A DNA stretch of 64,000 nucleotides, taken from NCBI RefSeq assembly GCF_947500075.1, contig NZ_CANMQS010000003.1:1-64000 (forward strand). The letters are read 5' to 3'. Shown here piece after piece: positions 43,299 to 51,760 of the stretch. The notes under the pieces were generated by a model that worked only from the letters and a program-made list of their open reading frames with translations, searched no databases and had not been told where the DNA came from. The stretch comes from an uncultured Sulfitobacter sp. GTDB taxonomy: Bacteria; Pseudomonadota; Alphaproteobacteria; Rhodobacterales; Rhodobacteraceae. A program made the position numbers and the translations under genes. How positions within the stretch are numbered: the first letter of the stretch is position 1; each line of letters opens with the position of its first letter.

Positions 43299-43370
43299 CT
43301 TCCAAATGGTTCAAAAACCTCGGGAGTGTGAGGGTGGAAAACCCTCACCCGTCGCCCCCCGTGGCGACGG
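43299..43370. repeat. Copy of the CTTCCAAATGGTT repeat with two hairpins
   Basis: The core CTTCCAAATGGTTC plus AAAAACC is at 43299-43319. Two perfect hairpins follow: GTGAGGG/CCCTCAC (43328-43348) and CCGTCGCC/GGCGACGG (43349-43370). The whole fills the gap between convergent genes, so it may stop transcription from both sides. Confidence 0.8.
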
Positions 43371-43375
43371 CACCG

Positions 43376-43612
43376 TCAGCGCCGCCAGTGAAACGGCACA
43401 ATGATCAGCGCCCCGATCGAGGAGACAATCGCATTCATCCCCGGTGAGGCAAATCCGAACCCGAACATGATGCGAATGAAGTAGAACAGGAACGCCCCGC
43501 CCACGCAGATGATGATCGACTGGATGTAACCATTCTGCGTCCAGCCGGTCTTCTCGCTGGCATAGCCAATGATGCCGGCAATCACGACCGTCCCGAACAG
43601 CGTCAAAAACAT
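43376..43612 (-). CDS. Small three-helix membrane protein (GlsB/YeaQ-like)
   Basis: A 78-residue protein made almost entirely of three hydrophobic segments: FLTLFGTVVIAGIIGYASEK, IQSIIICVGGAFLFYFIRIM and IVSSIGALIIVPFHW. The glycine pattern resembles the GlsB/YeaQ/YmgE (transglycosylase-associated) family, though the match is not firm. It starts 11 bases after fmt on the same strand. Function unknown. Confidence 0.7.
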   Translation of the reverse strand: MFLTLFGTVVIAGIIGYASEKTGWTQNGYIQSIIICVGGAFLFYFIRIMFGFGFASPGMNAIVSSIGALIIVPFHWRR

Positions 43613-43622
43613 CGCACTCTCC

Positions 43623-44531
43623 TCAGTCCAGCCGCGCACCCGCAGCGATCTGCGCCCCGCGCTGGAACACATCCGCATCCTGCGCCGCCTTGCCTGCCCG
43701 TTGCAAGCGCGTCAACCTGACGGCACCCTGCCCACAGGCCACGCACAAGGCGTCATCCAACACCTCTCCCGGCGCACCGGTCCCCCGCTCCAGAACCGAG
43801 CCCAGCGCCTTAACCCGCACACCCTCATGCACAAACCATGCCCCCGGAAAGGGCGACAGGCCCCGGATCAGGCGATCCACCTCCACCGCATCGCGGCTCC
43901 AATCAATCCGCGCTTCGGCCTTGTCGATCTTGGCAGCGTAGGTCACGCCGTCCTCCGGTTGCGGCATGGGCGTCAGACTATCCAGTCTGCCCAGCGCGTC
44001 GACCACCGCCGCTGCGCCCATCACGCTCAACCGATCATGCAACTGCGCCGTCGTCTCCACCGCACCAATCGGTGTCTCTCGCCGCAGCAACACAGGCCCG
44101 GTATCCAGCCCTGCTTCCATCTGCATGATACACACGCCTGTCTCCGCATCCCCCGCCATGATCGCCCGGTGGATCGGCGCGGCTCCGCGCCAGCGTGGCA
44201 GCAGGCTGGCGTGAATGTTCAGACACCCCTGCACCGGTGCATCCAGCACCACCTGGGGGAGGAGTAGCCCGTAGGCGACGACGACCGCGACATCGGCACC
44301 CAGCGTTGCAAACGCCGCCTGCACCTCCGCCGTCTTCAGCGACACCGGATAGCGCACCTGCAACCCCAAAGCCTCGGCCCGCGCCTGCACCGGGCTGGGG
44401 CGCTCTTTCTGCCCGCGCCCCGCCGGGCGCGGTGGCTGGCAATAGACGGCAACCACCTCATGCCCCGCTTCAACCAACGCCTCCAGCACCGGCACCGAAA
44501 AATCCGGCGTCCCCATGAAGACAACCCGCAT
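43623..44531 (-). CDS. fmt: Methionyl-tRNA formyltransferase
   Basis: Formylates initiator Met-tRNA. The 302 residues show the N-terminal [16 protein letters not shown], the catalytic N105, H107 and D143 ([25 protein letters not shown]) and the C-terminal tRNA-binding domain. The ATG shares a base with the stop of the third deformylase gene (TGATG), linking the formylation and deformylation steps in one operon. Confidence 0.96.
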   Translation of the reverse strand: MRVVFMGTPDFSVPVLEALVEAGHEVVAVYCQPPRPAGRGQKERPSPVQARAEALGLQVRYPVSLKTAEVQAAFATLGADVAVVVAYGLLLPQVVLDAPVQGCLNIHASLLPRWRGAAPIHRAIMAGDAETGVCIMQMEAGLDTGPVLLRRETPIGAVETTAQLHDRLSVMGAAAVVDALGRLDSLTPMPQPEDGVTYAAKIDKAEARIDWSRDAVEVDRLIRGLSPFPGAWFVHEGVRVKALGSVLERGTGAPGEVLDDALCVACGQGAVRLTRLQRAGKAAQDADVFQRGAQIAAGARLD

Positions 44532-45025
44532 CACTTCACCTTCCGGGCTTTGCGCAGCAGCATGTCGCGCTTCACCTTGCTCAAACGGTCAAAATACATC
44601 TTGCCCGCCAGATGGTCGATCTGGTGCTGCACGCTTGTCGCTTCCAGCCCCACAAAATCGCGCCGTGTGACCGTGCCGGTCTCATCCAGATAGCGCACCG
44701 TCACCGCGCGTGGCCGCGTCACCTTGGCAGAGACACCCGGCAGGTTCGGGCTGCCTTCCTCATGCACATTCATCTTGGCAGAGCTTTCCAGCACCACCGG
44801 ATTGGCGAGATAGATCCGCTTGTTCCGCTCCGCTGAGGCGTCGACCACCGCGACCTGTTGCATCACCCCGATCTGGCAGGCGGCCAGCCCCACGCCCGGC
44901 ATGGCGTCCATCGTCTCCACCATATCCGCCCAGAGCGCGCGGGTCTCATCGGTGACCTCCGCCACCTCTTCGCAGGGGGTACGCAATCGTTTGTCGGGCC
45001 AGGGAATGAAACGCCGGACAGTCAT
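44531..45025 (-). CDS. Deformylase-like protein lacking catalytic residues
   Basis: A 164-residue paralog of peptide deformylase. The fold and first motif persist ([10 protein letters not shown]), but the second motif EEGCLS reads EEGSPN, losing the metal-binding Cys (S92), and the third, HExDH, reads HQIDH (134-138), replacing the catalytic Glu by Gln. A normal metal-dependent deformylase is not expected. It sits between an intact deformylase gene and fmt, overlapping both by a few bases, so it is kept and co-expressed. A structural or substrate-binding role is possible; none is known to me. Confidence 0.85.
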   Translation of the reverse strand: MTVRRFIPWPDKRLRTPCEEVAEVTDETRALWADMVETMDAMPGVGLAACQIGVMQQVAVVDASAERNKRIYLANPVVLESSAKMNVHEEGSPNLPGVSAKVTRPRAVTVRYLDETGTVTRRDFVGLEATSVQHQIDHLAGKMYFDRLSKVKRDMLLRKARKVK

Positions 45026-45519
45026 TGCGCTGCATACGCTGCCATCAGCGCCTCCCGGTCTTCAGCGGCCAGATGGTCAAAGGTCACCACCCCGTCCAGA
45101 TGGTCCAGTTCATGCTGCACACAAGCCGCGGCAAATCCGTCAAAGCTCTGCACATAACGCGCACCGTTCAGCCCGGTCCAGACCATCTGCACCTGCGCAG
45201 GCCGGGTCACCTCGGCCAGCACGCCGGGGATGCTCAGGCAGCCTTCCTCGCTTGACGCGCGGTCCTCGCTCACCTCTTGCAGCATCGGGTTGATGCAGAC
45301 CAGCGGGTCGGATTTCCCTTCCTTCCAGCCCACGTCCATCACGAACAACCGCTGCAACACACCCACCTGTGGCGCCGCCAAACCGCGCCCCGGTGCGGCA
45401 TACATCGTCTCCAGCATGTCGCTTGCAAGTGTCTCGATCTCCGGCGTGATCTCCGCCACGGGCGCACAGGTTTCCGTCAGCCGCGGATCAGGCCAGAGAA
45501 CAATCTCCCGAACGCTCAT
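45022..45519 (-). CDS. Peptide deformylase, second paralog
   Basis: Removes the formyl group from nascent proteins. The 165 residues keep all three motifs: GRGLAAPQVG (44-53), EEGCLS with Cys94, and HELDH (136-140). Sequence divergence from the first copy is considerable, so it is an old duplication. Coupled by 4-base overlaps to the genes on both sides. Confidence 0.9.
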   Translation of the reverse strand: MSVREIVLWPDPRLTETCAPVAEITPEIETLASDMLETMYAAPGRGLAAPQVGVLQRLFVMDVGWKEGKSDPLVCINPMLQEVSEDRASSEEGCLSIPGVLAEVTRPAQVQMVWTGLNGARYVQSFDGFAAACVQHELDHLDGVVTFDHLAAEDREALMAAYAAQ

Positions 45520-46034
45520 CCCCGCGCCAACTCGCGCTTCAGCTTGACCATCTTGCGGGTGATCATCTGGCGTTTGAGCGGTTTGAGATAGTCGATGAAC
45601 AGCTTGCCATCCAGATGGTCGATCTCATGCTGCACGCAGGTCGCCCACAGCCCGTCGAAGCGCTCTGTCTGCTCAGTCCCGTCGCGGTCAATCCAGCGCA
45701 CATCGACCTCCGCCGGGCGGGTCACATCGGCGTATTGATCCGGGATGCTCAGGCAGCCTTCCTCATAGGTGTTTTCGGTGTCCGACGACGCGATCACCTG
45801 CGGATTGAACATGATCAAAGGCCGGGGTTTCTGCCCTTCTTCCTTGACGCAATCCAGCACGATCAGCCGCTGCAGGATACCCACCTGCGGCGCGGCAAGG
45901 CCGATGCCCGGTGCCTCGTACATGGTCTTGAGCATGTCATCGGCCAGTGTCCGCAGGTCATCGCTGAGGTCATCAACGGGTTGGGCCATCTTTTTCAGCC
46001 GTGGATCGGGGTGCAATAGGATCGTGCGCTTCAT
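45516..46034 (-). CDS. def: Peptide deformylase, canonical copy
   Basis: The 172-residue enzyme begins with MKRTILLHPDPRL and has GIGLAAPQVG (43-52), EEGCLS with Cys94 and the zinc/iron motif HEIDH (136-140), with the C-terminal helix usual for the housekeeping form. It is the first gene of the def-def-def-fmt operon. The 100 bases to the divergent MalY-type gene hold the promoters. Confidence 0.95.
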   Translation of the reverse strand: MKRTILLHPDPRLKKMAQPVDDLSDDLRTLADDMLKTMYEAPGIGLAAPQVGILQRLIVLDCVKEEGQKPRPLIMFNPQVIASSDTENTYEEGCLSIPDQYADVTRPAEVDVRWIDRDGTEQTERFDGLWATCVQHEIDHLDGKLFIDYLKPLKRQMITRKMVKLKRELARG

Positions 46035-46133
46035 GCCCCGTGATGTAAGTCAACCCGACACCCCGTGCAACCGGGGGCTTGCGGGCAGCGCAGAGCACGC
46101 TAGTTTCCGGCCCTATAGCGTAGGAGCACCCCC

Positions 46134-47303
46134 ATGAGTTTTGACGAGATCATCGACCGCCGCGGCACCCATTGCGCAAAATGGGACAAGATGGAGGACC
46201 TCTACGGTGTCCCCACAGAGACAGGTTTGGCGATGTGGGTGGCTGACATGGATTTCCGCCCGCCGCAGGTGGTGCAGGATGCCGTGCAGCAGATGGTGGA
46301 CCATGGCGTCTATGGCTACTTCGGCGATGACAGCAAATACCTGGATGCCATCGGCTGGTGGATGGAAAACCGCCACGGCTGGAAAGTGGATCCTGCATGG
46401 ATCTTCACCACCCATGGGTTGGTCAACGGCACGGCGCTGTGTGTGGATGCGTTTACGGCCCCCGGCGACGGCATCGTGCTGTTCACGCCCGTCTATCACG
46501 CCTTTGCCAAGGTGATTAACGCCGCCGGTCGCAAGGTTGTCGAATGTGAGATGCCCCAGGCAGATGGCAGATACGCGATGGATTTCGACGCCTGGGATGC
46601 GCAGATGACCGGCGCGGAAAAGATGCTGATCCTGTGCTCCCCCCACAATCCCGGCGGTCGCGTCTGGACGCGGGCCGAGTTGCAAGGCGTGGCGGATTTC
46701 GCCAAGCGGCACGATCTGGTGCTGGTGTCGGATGAAATCCACCATGACCTGGTGATGCCCGGTCACACCCATATTCCCATGGCCCATATCGACGGGATCA
46801 CCGACCGGCTGGTGATGATGACCGCGACCACCAAGACCTTCAACATCGCGGGATCGCATTCGGGGAATGTGATCATCGCAGACCCGGATTTGCGCGCAAA
46901 ATTCGGGGCGCGGATGGCGGCGTTGGGTTTGTCGGCAAACTCCTTCGGGCTGTTCATGGCCACCGCCGCCTATTCGCCGGCCGGGGCGGAGTGGGTCGAT
47001 GAGCTGGTCGGCTACCTCGCCGGGAACGCCAAGATGTTCGACGATGCGGTCAATGCCATCCCCGGCCTGCGGTCCATGTCGCTGGAGGCGACATACCTCA
47101 GCTGGGTGGACTTTGACGGCACCGGGATGGACCGGGATGAATTCACCAAACGGGTGGAGCAGACTGCCTGCATCGCCGCCAACCACGGCCCGACCTTCGG
47201 CAAGGGCGGGGAAAGCTTCCTGCGGTTCAACATCGCCACGCCCCGCGCCCGGATTGAAGAGGCCTGTGACCGCTTGGCGAAGGCGTTTGGCGATTTACAG
47301 TAG
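46134..47303 (+). CDS. MalY/PatB-family PLP enzyme (cystathionine beta-lyase type)
   Basis: A fold-type I aminotransferase-family enzyme of 389 residues. The signature AMWVADMDFRPP near the N-terminus, SPHNPGGR (169-176), VSDEIHHDLV and the PLP lysine K234 in TATTKTFNIAG place it with MalY/PatB, which split C-S bonds of cystathionine or cysteine conjugates. The substrate is not fixed by sequence. AGGAGCA precedes ATG 46134. Confidence 0.9.
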   Translation: MSFDEIIDRRGTHCAKWDKMEDLYGVPTETGLAMWVADMDFRPPQVVQDAVQQMVDHGVYGYFGDDSKYLDAIGWWMENRHGWKVDPAWIFTTHGLVNGTALCVDAFTAPGDGIVLFTPVYHAFAKVINAAGRKVVECEMPQADGRYAMDFDAWDAQMTGAEKMLILCSPHNPGGRVWTRAELQGVADFAKRHDLVLVSDEIHHDLVMPGHTHIPMAHIDGITDRLVMMTATTKTFNIAGSHSGNVIIADPDLRAKFGARMAALGLSANSFGLFMATAAYSPAGAEWVDELVGYLAGNAKMFDDAVNAIPGLRSMSLEATYLSWVDFDGTGMDRDEFTKRVEQTACIAANHGPTFGKGGESFLRFNIATPRARIEEACDRLAKAFGDLQ

Positions 47304-47311
47304 CCGCGCGC

Positions 47312-47731
47312 GTGACCCGGCCCCTGCCCAAGCTCGCCGCGCTGGCTGTTGTGCGGCGGGGAGACAATCTCCTGCTGGTGCAGCGCCGCAATCCGCCTGA
47401 CGCAGGGCTGTGGGGGTTCCCCGGCGGCCATGTGGAGCTTGGTGAGACCGCTCTGGCCGCCGCTGCGCGGGAACTGCATGAGGAAACCGGGGTTGTCGCA
47501 ACCCCCGAAACCTATCTGACCAACATCGACGTGATCCTGCCCGGTGATGACGGACAGGTGCAGTACCATTTCCTGCTGGCGGCGGTCCTGTGCCGCTATG
47601 TCTCTGGCACGCCACAGGCGCGCGACGATGTGAGCGATGCGGGATGGTTCACACTGGATGATATTGAAGGCCCAAACCTGTCGTGCAGCGCCCATGTGGA
47701 CAGGGTCGCACGGCTGGCGCTGACGGTGTGA
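47312..47731 (+). CDS. NUDIX hydrolase
   Basis: A 139-residue NUDIX protein with a full box, GGHVELGETALAAAARELHE then ETGV, preceded by NPPDAGLWGFPG. That start resembles ADP-ribose or oxidised-nucleotide pyrophosphatases, but the substrate is open. The probable start is GTG 47312, eight bases after the lyase stop. The reading frame ends 32 bases before a GC palindrome. Confidence 0.88.
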   Translation: MTRPLPKLAALAVVRRGDNLLLVQRRNPPDAGLWGFPGGHVELGETALAAAARELHEETGVVATPETYLTNIDVILPGDDGQVQYHFLLAAVLCRYVSGTPQARDDVSDAGWFTLDDIEGPNLSCSAHVDRVARLALTV

Positions 47732-47762
47732 AACACCCACTCTGACGCCCAAAAACAGCCAT

Positions 47763-47780
47763 CTGTCCCCGCGGGGACAG
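47763..47780. terminator. Possible bidirectional terminator (18-bp GC palindrome)
   Basis: CTGTCCCCG and CGGGGACAG form a perfect palindrome between the convergent NUDIX and hypothetical genes. CCTTTTG follows on the right and the left side carries AAAAACAG, giving moderate T-runs in both directions. Confidence 0.45.
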
Positions 47781-47830
47781 CCGTTAACCTTTTGTTACTG
47801 ATGACAAATCAGCGCCTTGCGCGGCGTTCT

Positions 47831-48190
47831 TCAGGTTAATATCGGCCGAGGCAGGCGGGGTACATCCGCTGTGGGCTCTTTCACGAAATCAAGGGCAGCC
47901 CCCGTGGCAACGGGTGTTGCGCGTTTGAAATCGTAGCACATCTTGCCCTGCTCTTCGCGGTTGGCGACGATCAGGCATTGAAACAGATGATGTGACCCCT
48001 CGAAGACATCAACCCGTCCACGCAGGCGTGGCGCATCGGCGAGGTCAATCGCAAAACCGGTCTTCCACATCGCATCAAGCGCGAAGACCCGGTCGTTTGC
48101 CATCACCCGCAACCGCGATGATTTCTGTGATGTCAGCCGCCGCGCAGTATCAAGTGCGTCGCGAATCTCTTTCGAGAACGTCGGTTCCAT
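47831..48190 (-). CDS. Hypothetical protein, about 119 residues
   Basis: I do not recognise this protein. It is soluble, begins MEPTFSKEIRDALDTARRLT and has a central beta-rich part (LRVMANDRVFALDAMWKTGFAID, VFEGSHHLFQCLIVA). No signal, membrane helix or motif is visible. ATG 48190 is chosen because AAAGACTATGG-type context and codon use start there; the frame continues upstream for 16 codons. Convergent with the NUDIX gene. Confidence 0.65.
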   Translation of the reverse strand: MEPTFSKEIRDALDTARRLTSQKSSRLRVMANDRVFALDAMWKTGFAIDLADAPRLRGRVDVFEGSHHLFQCLIVANREEQGKMCYDFKRATPVATGAALDFVKEPTADVPRLPRPILT

Positions 48191-48363
48191 AGTCTTTCCC
48201 CCCGCGCCAAGAGATGGGACATTGCTGGAGGGAGTCAACAGTATTCAAGGGCCTCCGGCGTGATCTTGTGCATTTGCGCAGGTCAGGTGCGCTGGAACAG
48301 GTCTGTGCAGCCTGATCCGCAGGCTCTAGTTAAAAGCAGACACAGCAGACGGGAGCGCGATCA

Positions 48364-49338
48364 ATGGGCCTTTTGGTAGACGGACAGTGGCACGACACAT
48401 GGTACGACACCTCCAGCACTGGGGGGAAATTTGAACGCGCCGCGGCCAAATTCCGCAACTGGGTGACAACGGATGGCAGCGCTGGCCCTTCGGGGCGCGG
48501 TGGGTTTGCTGCGGCATCAGGCCGCTACCATCTCTACGTCAGCTATGCCTGTCCCTGGGCGCACCGCACGCTGATCTTCCGCCAGATCAAGGGCCTTGCC
48601 CCGCACATCGGCTTTTCCGTTGTCCATCCCGATATGCTGAACGACGGCTGGACCTTCGCCACAGACCACAAGGGTGCGACCGGAGACCAGCAATTCGGCC
48701 TGCCGTTTGCCCGTGACATCTACACCCGCGCGGATCCCACCTTTTCGGGCCGCGTGACCGTGCCGATCCTGTGGGATACGCAGGAGGGCACCATCGTCTC
48801 CAACGAAAGCTCCGAGATTATCCGCATGTTCAACGACGCCTTCAACGGGGTGACCGGGAACACGGATGACTATTGGCCCGAGAACCTGCGCGCGGCAATC
48901 GAGCCGGTGAACGACCGGATCTATGACACCTTCAACAATGGCGTCTATCGCTGCGGCTTTGCCACCACGCAGGAAGCCTATGACGACGCGATTGGCCCGC
49001 TCTTTGACACGCTCGACTGGCTCGAAGACCGCCTGTCGCAGAATCGCTACCTGATGGGGGATGCCCTGACCGAAGCCGACTGGCGGCTGTTTCCGACGCT
49101 GGTGCGGTTTGACCCCGTCTATCACCTGCACTTCAAATGCAACCGCAAGCGGATCATCGATTATCCCAACCTCTGGGCCTACACGCGGGAACTCTATCAG
49201 GTGCCGGGGGTGGCGGAGACGGTGAATTTTGACCACATCGTGCGGCACTACCACTACAGCCATGACAGCATCAATCCGCACCGGATCATCCCGACCAACC
49301 CGGTGCTCGACTTCGATGCGCCACATGGGCGGGGGTGA
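48364..49338 (+). CDS. Glutathionyl-hydroquinone reductase (Xi-class GST)
   Basis: A 324-residue enzyme of the YqjG/ECM4 family, which reduces glutathionyl-hydroquinones. The active-site motif CPWAHR is at 63-68 with Cys63 as nucleophile; the VPILWDTQEGTIVSNESSEIIRM glutathione-binding segment and the C-terminal helical domain (LTEADWRLFPTLVRFDPVY) match. ATG 48364 is preceded by GGGAGCG. It ends two bases from the convergent receiver-protein gene. Confidence 0.92.
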   Translation: MGLLVDGQWHDTWYDTSSTGGKFERAAAKFRNWVTTDGSAGPSGRGGFAAASGRYHLYVSYACPWAHRTLIFRQIKGLAPHIGFSVVHPDMLNDGWTFATDHKGATGDQQFGLPFARDIYTRADPTFSGRVTVPILWDTQEGTIVSNESSEIIRMFNDAFNGVTGNTDDYWPENLRAAIEPVNDRIYDTFNNGVYRCGFATTQEAYDDAIGPLFDTLDWLEDRLSQNRYLMGDALTEADWRLFPTLVRFDPVYHLHFKCNRKRIIDYPNLWAYTRELYQVPGVAETVNFDHIVRHYHYSHDSINPHRIIPTNPVLDFDAPHGRG

Positions 49339-49340
49339 CG

Positions 49341-49706
49341 TCAGCTCGCCTCGGCGGCGTAATGCTCGATCATCGCGGCAAGATCTTCGGGTGAAGTGTC
49401 ACTGGGCAAGAATGCACGGGCATTGGCGGAATGGGCAAAGATTGACCCATCCGAAAAGAACGTGGTGTTGGTGACAAACACCACGCGCGCCTCCGGCACG
49501 CGGTAGTTGGCGTAATCCGCAACGGCAAGGGCGGCGCCGTCTTCCAGCACCAGATCAAGAACAATGATGTCGGTGGGCTGGGTCGTCAGATGGTTGATCG
49601 CACCCTCCTGGTCGCCCACGAGCGTGACGTCCATACCTTGCCGCTGCAAGTGGGTTTTCCAAAGCGTGCCAAGCTCGCTCCGGCTTTCTACAATCAACAC
49701 GTTCAT
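49341..49706 (-). CDS. Stand-alone receiver-like protein with degenerate active site
   Basis: A 121-residue protein with a CheY-like fold. Asp51 in IIVLDLVLEDG matches the phospho-acceptor, but the N-terminal acidic pair is reduced to VES (E7 only) and the conserved Lys is missing (AFLPSD where a K-P is expected). Phosphorylation is therefore doubtful. No output domain or kinase is nearby. The start ATG 49706 gives MNVLIVES, the normal beginning of a receiver. Confidence 0.75.
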   Translation of the reverse strand: MNVLIVESRSELGTLWKTHLQRQGMDVTLVGDQEGAINHLTTQPTDIIVLDLVLEDGAALAVADYANYRVPEARVVFVTNTTFFSDGSIFAHSANARAFLPSDTSPEDLAAMIEHYAAEAS

Positions 49707-49889
49707 CGAAATATCCGAAGCGGTTCTGTTTTGCGCAAAGATCGATGTTGACCATACGTCATCCTGACCCGCTGCGCGAAACTTTACACTCAAAATAATT
49801 TCTTACTCAACCTCGTTCCTTGCACAGGAGGCAGATTTCCGCTTTGGATCAGCGCGGTGGTAAAAACACCAGCAATCCGGGAGAGATGG

Positions 49890-50840
49890 GTGAGCCAGCA
49901 CAACACGAGAGATCACGGCGGCGGGCTGGACGGGGCGGCGGCGCTTTATGGCGGCGCGCGCGGCGATTGGCTGGATCTGTCGACCGGGATCAACCCGGTG
50001 CCTTACCCTTTGCCTGCGCTGTCACCTGACGCCTGGACGGCCTTGCCTGACCGGGGCGCGCGGGACGCTTTGATCGCGGCGGCACGGCAGTTCTGGGGCG
50101 TGCCGGAAGGCTGCGCGGTTTTGCCGGTGCCCGGCGCATCCGCCGCGATTGCGCGGATCCCGGCGCTGATGCCCAAAGGGCGCGTCCATATCCCCGCCCC
50201 CACCTACAACGAACATGCGGCCAGTTTTGCGCAAGCAGGCTGGCAGGTTCTGGAGGATGTGCAAAGCGCCGATGCCAGCGTGCATGTGCACCCCAACAAT
50301 CCCGATGGCCGCCTGTGGCAAGTGGATGATCTGACCGGCACGCTCCGCATCCTTGATGAGAGCTTTTGCGACATCGCCCCGGAGCAGAGCCTGATCGAAG
50401 CGGCAACGCATCCCGGCACGCTGGTCCTGAAGAGCTTTGGCAAGTTCTGGGGGCTGGCCGGGGTGCGGTTGGGGTTTGTGATCGGTGATCCTGCGTTAGT
50501 GGCAGCAATGGACGCGATGCTGGGCCCCTGGGCGGTGGCCGGACCCGCGGTGGAAATCGGGCGCACCGCACTGGAAGATCCAACCTGGGCCGCGCAGACA
50601 CGCACCCGGCTGGCAGAAGACAGCGCGCGCCTTGATGACATGATGCAACGCGCCGGCGCGGCAGGCGTTGGCGGCACCACGCTGTTCCGGCTTTATGATG
50701 TGGCTGAGGCATCGGCGTGGCAGGACCGCCTTGCCCGGCATCACATCTGGAGCCGGGTTTTTCCCTACAATGCCCGCTGGCTGCGGTTGGGCCTGCCGGG
50801 GCCTGACGGGTGGGACAGGCTCACCCGCGCCCTGGCATGA
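49890..50840 (+). CDS. Threonine-phosphate decarboxylase, cobalamin synthesis
   Basis: Makes the (R)-1-amino-2-propanol phosphate arm of cobalamin (CobC in the Pseudomonas naming, CobD in Salmonella). The 316-residue PLP enzyme has [15 protein letters not shown] and [13 protein letters not shown] near the start, HPNNPDGR, and the PLP lysine K185 in [13 protein letters not shown] 49890, seven bases after GGGAGAG, is preferred; the frame is open 11 codons further up. It overlaps the next gene by four bases. Confidence 0.88.
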   Translation: MSQHNTRDHGGGLDGAAALYGGARGDWLDLSTGINPVPYPLPALSPDAWTALPDRGARDALIAAARQFWGVPEGCAVLPVPGASAAIARIPALMPKGRVHIPAPTYNEHAASFAQAGWQVLEDVQSADASVHVHPNNPDGRLWQVDDLTGTLRILDESFCDIAPEQSLIEAATHPGTLVLKSFGKFWGLAGVRLGFVIGDPALVAAMDAMLGPWAVAGPAVEIGRTALEDPTWAAQTRTRLAEDSARLDDMMQRAGAAGVGGTTLFRLYDVAEASAWQDRLARHHIWSRVFPYNARWLRLGLPGPDGWDRLTRALA

Positions 50841-51751
50841 ACAGCGCGTTGATCCTTGTCTGCGCCCTGCTGCTGGATGCGGTGATGGGAGAGCCCCGGT
50901 GGCTCTGGTCCCGCGCGCCCCATCCGGCGGTGGTGATGGGCCGGATGATCGGCTGGGCGGATGCGCGGTTCAACACAGGCGAGGGCCGGAGGCTGAAGGG
51001 CGTTTTCGTTTTGCTTGGTGTCATGGCCGGTGCTGGCGGGGTTGGCGCGGTGCTGGCGCTGTTTGGCCCGGTGGTGGAAATCCTGGCCGCTGCTGTGCTG
51101 CTGGCCCAACGGTCACTGGTCGATCATGTCGCCGCCGTGGCCCGCGGCTTGCGGATGTCGCTGCAACAGGGCCGCCGCGATGTGGCGATGATCGTCAGCC
51201 GCGATACCGCCGCGATGGAGGAACCTGCGGTCGCCCGCTCTGCGATTGAAAGCGCGGCAGAGAACCTCAGCGACGGGGTGATCGCGCCTGCCTTCTGGTT
51301 TCTGATCGGCGGGCTGCCGGGGATCCTGATCTACAAGGTGGTGAACACGGCCGACAGCATGATCGGCTACCGCACCCCGCGCCATGCGGCTTTTGGCTGG
51401 GCCGCCGCGCGGATGGATGATGTCATGAACTGGATCCCCGCCCGGCTGACGGCGGCGCTGATCGCCCTGCCTGCGCGGCAGCTGCGTGCGTGGGTGGCGA
51501 TCCGCGCGGATGCGGGGCAACACCGCTCTCCCAATGCCGGCTGGCCGGAGGCGGCGATGGCGCGGGCCATCGCAGTGGCTCTTGCCGGGCCGCGCGCCTA
51601 TGATGGGGTGATGCAGCCGTTCGCTTGGGTGAATGCGGATGGCAAACGGGCCTTGGGGCCGGTGGATATTGATGCGGCCATCGCTTGCCTGTGGCGGGCG
51701 TGGGGGCTGATGGTCGGGCTGGCGCTGGTGCTGGGCCTTGTGATGATGTGA
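50837..51751 (+). CDS. Adenosylcobinamide-phosphate synthase
   Basis: Attaches the aminopropanol arm to adenosylcobyric acid (CbiB in Salmonella, CobD in the Pseudomonas naming). The 304-residue membrane protein has [10 protein letters not shown], HPVVxMGR-type [23 protein letters not shown] and the [14 protein letters not shown] block. It forms a two-gene cobalamin unit with the decarboxylase. No cobalamin riboswitch is recognisable upstream of the pair. Confidence 0.92.
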   Translation: MNSALILVCALLLDAVMGEPRWLWSRAPHPAVVMGRMIGWADARFNTGEGRRLKGVFVLLGVMAGAGGVGAVLALFGPVVEILAAAVLLAQRSLVDHVAAVARGLRMSLQQGRRDVAMIVSRDTAAMEEPAVARSAIESAAENLSDGVIAPAFWFLIGGLPGILIYKVVNTADSMIGYRTPRHAAFGWAAARMDDVMNWIPARLTAALIALPARQLRAWVAIRADAGQHRSPNAGWPEAAMARAIAVALAGPRAYDGVMQPFAWVNADGKRALGPVDIDAAIACLWRAWGLMVGLALVLGLVMM

Positions 51752-51760
51752 AGGATTTAC

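Noticed and set aside
49707..49889. Cobalamin riboswitch upstream of the cobalamin pair
   Set aside because: I could find no B12-box-like segment or the expected set of stems in the 183 bases.
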